64,000 nt of DNA from Oxytricha trifallax (taxonomy: Eukaryota; Ciliophora; Spirotrichea; Sporadotrichida; Oxytrichidae): assembly GCA_000711775.1 (NCBI GenBank), contig ARYC01000048.1, forward strand, positions 248,001 through 312,000, read 5' to 3'. Shown piece by piece: positions 62,287 through 64,000 of this stretch (its first letter is position 1; every line of letters begins with the position of its first letter). The notes under the pieces are model-generated. The model ran no database searches and had not been told where the DNA came from. It worked only from the letters and a program-made list of their open reading frames with translations. The translations under genes and the position numbers were made by a program.

Positions 62287-63028
62287 ATATTTTTTTAGAA
62301 ATATTTCATTGTTTATTTTTGATTGCAGATACAAAAGCAATAAAAGAATTTAGATAATTTCTATCAATATGATTTTTAATAATAAATATAGATATATTCT
62401 AAAATATGCAACTACAACATGGAAGATGCCACATTTAAATAATTTCAAGATACTGCAAAATTTAGTCCTAATTAATTGTAAGACCTGTCGGGTTATAATT
62501 AAAATTATAATGTAAACCCCTAACATACAATTAAAAAAATATATTATAATGCGTGATTGAGATTAAGAAAATTATGAGATTAAGTTATAATAAATAAAAA
62601 AAAGCTGTTATTGACAAAATTGATGATTTCAGAATTATTGATAATTACAATATTTGATGATTTTTACTTTTTTTCTACTCCTTACAACAATTAGAAAAGA
62701 AATTAATTGACATTTGTTTGGTTAATTGAATTAATAATTTCTATAGCTTTTAAGTTGGAAAAATATACAAAAAATAATGTTTTAATTAATTTGAGATATT
62801 TTAGAATAGAAAATTAAACTGCCACTTTATTCATATTTATTTCTTTATTTAAGATTAACTTTCCCAATTCATTAATAACTCTTCAATATTGATAAAATGA
62901 AATATAATTTAAAATTAAGTAATAATAGTTATAATCAATAAATAAATGGGTTATTTATGAATAATATTGTGGAATAAATTCATTTGAATTTTATAAATTA
63001 AATTAATCATTAATTATTATAAAGAGGC
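62287..63028. other. AT-rich spacer
   Basis: AT-rich DNA after the kinase stop. A fragment at 62812-62850 (AAACTGCCAC) resembles the edge of the 420-bp MITE family. Otherwise nothing was recognised. Confidence 0.4.
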
Positions 63029-63260
63029 TGTTAACTTTGTCCAAGCTTAGAAAAAACGGTCATTTCTCAATAAACAATATAAAAAAGGTGGAAAATAAAT
63101 TCTTTTTGGAAGACAATTTTTTCATTTCGTTAAAAATAAATAAATCGACTTTAATTTTGGGTGATTATTTTTAAAATGCAACAAAATTGTGTTTCCAATA
63201 GTAAATTTAGCTTTAATTAATAAAGTTTTTTTTATCAAAATACAAATGTTTTCCTCCAAT
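63029..63260. mobile_element. Degraded MITE-family remnant
   Basis: GGCTGTTAACTTTGTCCAAG and, further in, TCGACTTTAATTTTGGGTGA match arm and loop blocks of the 47624-48040 element (GGCAGTTAACTTTCTTGAAA; TCATTTTGGGTGA). The second arm is much diverged. Confidence 0.4.
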
Positions 63261-63518
63261 ATCCTTTAAAATTTGGAGATTAAACTTTTAGGAGTGATAT
63301 ATTGATAATAATATTTAAATCATTCACTTGATAATAATTTTTATTTAATTATAGCTAAAATTATTTAAGATAATTTTCAATCAAAGAGATTTGGTTTAAT
63401 GATATAATTATGTATATTTTATAGTCCATTAATGCATAATAATAGTAATAAAATCTTTTGCATGCTGATAAATAATAGAATTAATAGTTAAGTGATAGAT
63501 TTTCGAGATTAAATTACA

Positions 63519-63828
63519 ATTATTGTAGGAATTCATAAAGTTTGGGAAATAAACTAAAATCATATCCCTAAATCATTCAAATAGAAGCAATTTATTTAAA
63601 TTTTGAGCTAGCACTCTCAAATAGTATTAGAGATTTTACTCTCTTAGACGATGAGTTAAATTCATTATAGCAACAACGAATAGCGTCAAATATTATTTTA
63701 ATATCCAAAGAGCATAATATCTTGGTAGGGTTTTAGTTTCTAAGAATATAACTGAAGGTTATAAATAAATAATTTATTTTAATTTAAATTTAAATTCATA
63801 ATTCAACTTTGAATGTATTTCTACAATA
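63519..63828. mobile_element. Short MITE-like element with 420-bp-family ends
   Basis: The left end TATTGTAGGAATTCAT and right end ATGTATTTCTACAATA are inverted copies close to the 31347-31765 ends. The interior (about 280 bases) lacks the family arms, so it is an internally replaced or decayed member. Confidence 0.4.
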
Positions 63829-64000
63829 CTATTTAATTTTTTCTTACAAATATTTTAACAATTGATCTGTCTAAACATCACCAAGTTTACTTGAACCTGC
63901 TTAAGAACTCAAAAAAGATTTATATAATTATAATTAATTTATTTTTTAGAGCATGAACCAATAAATAACTAGATTGAAGAAAACAAGATATAACAGTCTA
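63829..64000 (+). other. Possible start of another gene, cut by window end
   Basis: 63874-63925 (SPSLLEPAQELKKDL) and 63954-64000 (HEPINNQIEENKIQQS) read as coding-like Gln/Lys/Glu-rich pieces separated by an AT-rich stretch, similar in layout to MDS-IES-MDS. There is too little to identify a family. Confidence 0.2.

Overview
The window reads as germline (micronuclear) DNA of a stichotrich ciliate, most likely Oxytricha or a close relative. DNA is about three quarters A+T. Coding regions stay open only if TAA and TAG are read as Gln and TGA as stop. Two complete transposons end in C4A4 telomere-like repeats (TBE elements). Genes lie in short pieces (MDSs) separated by AT-rich segments (IESs), and each break carries a short direct repeat (pointer) that restores the frame when one copy is kept. 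The species is an inference; the code, pointers and TBE ends are seen directly.

The backbone is an array of at least seven paralogous genes for a RING / B-box / coiled-coil / TLDc protein: copies 1-5 on the + strand (2-2868, 3376-5854, 6571-9892, 11983-32307, 35592-41564), copy 6 on the - strand (43392-49835) and a divergent copy 7 (about 56084-57923). An orphan last segment lies at 10714-11036. Two fragmented protein kinase genes (50316-51859; about 58590-62286) and an orphan kinase piece share the right half.

Homologous IESs sit at the same codons in several copies but differ in sequence, length and pointer. In copy 4 the IES that is 37-52 bp in copies 1, 2, 3 and 5 is 11,259 bp (12783-24041). 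It holds a gene cluster: a decayed SecA-like ATPase, two unrecognised minus-strand ORFs, a D34E (IS630/Tc1-type) transposase unrelated in sequence to TBE, and an intact BED-finger MT-A70 methyltransferase. A second copy-4 IES (25804-31987) holds a complete TBE and a 419-bp palindromic MITE. A third (25314-25734) is itself a MITE-family member splitting a TLDc exon. Copies 5 and 6 carry more MITEs, a TBE relic and a 613-bp foldback in their IESs.

The two TBEs (26329-30443 and 52007-56080) lie in opposite orientation, have 78-bp terminal inverted repeats and 3-bp target duplications (ATT, AAT), and carry the three expected genes: a DDE transposase, a 22-kDa-type ORF with a conserved 26-nt intron, and a zinc-finger/kinase-like ORF. 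The 22-kDa ORFs are intact; the other four are disrupted. Since only TGA is a stop in AT-rich DNA, open length alone was not taken as evidence; calls rest on motifs, paralogue alignment or pointer-restored frame. Several frameshifts could be assembly errors. No rRNA, CRISPR or convincing tRNA was found.
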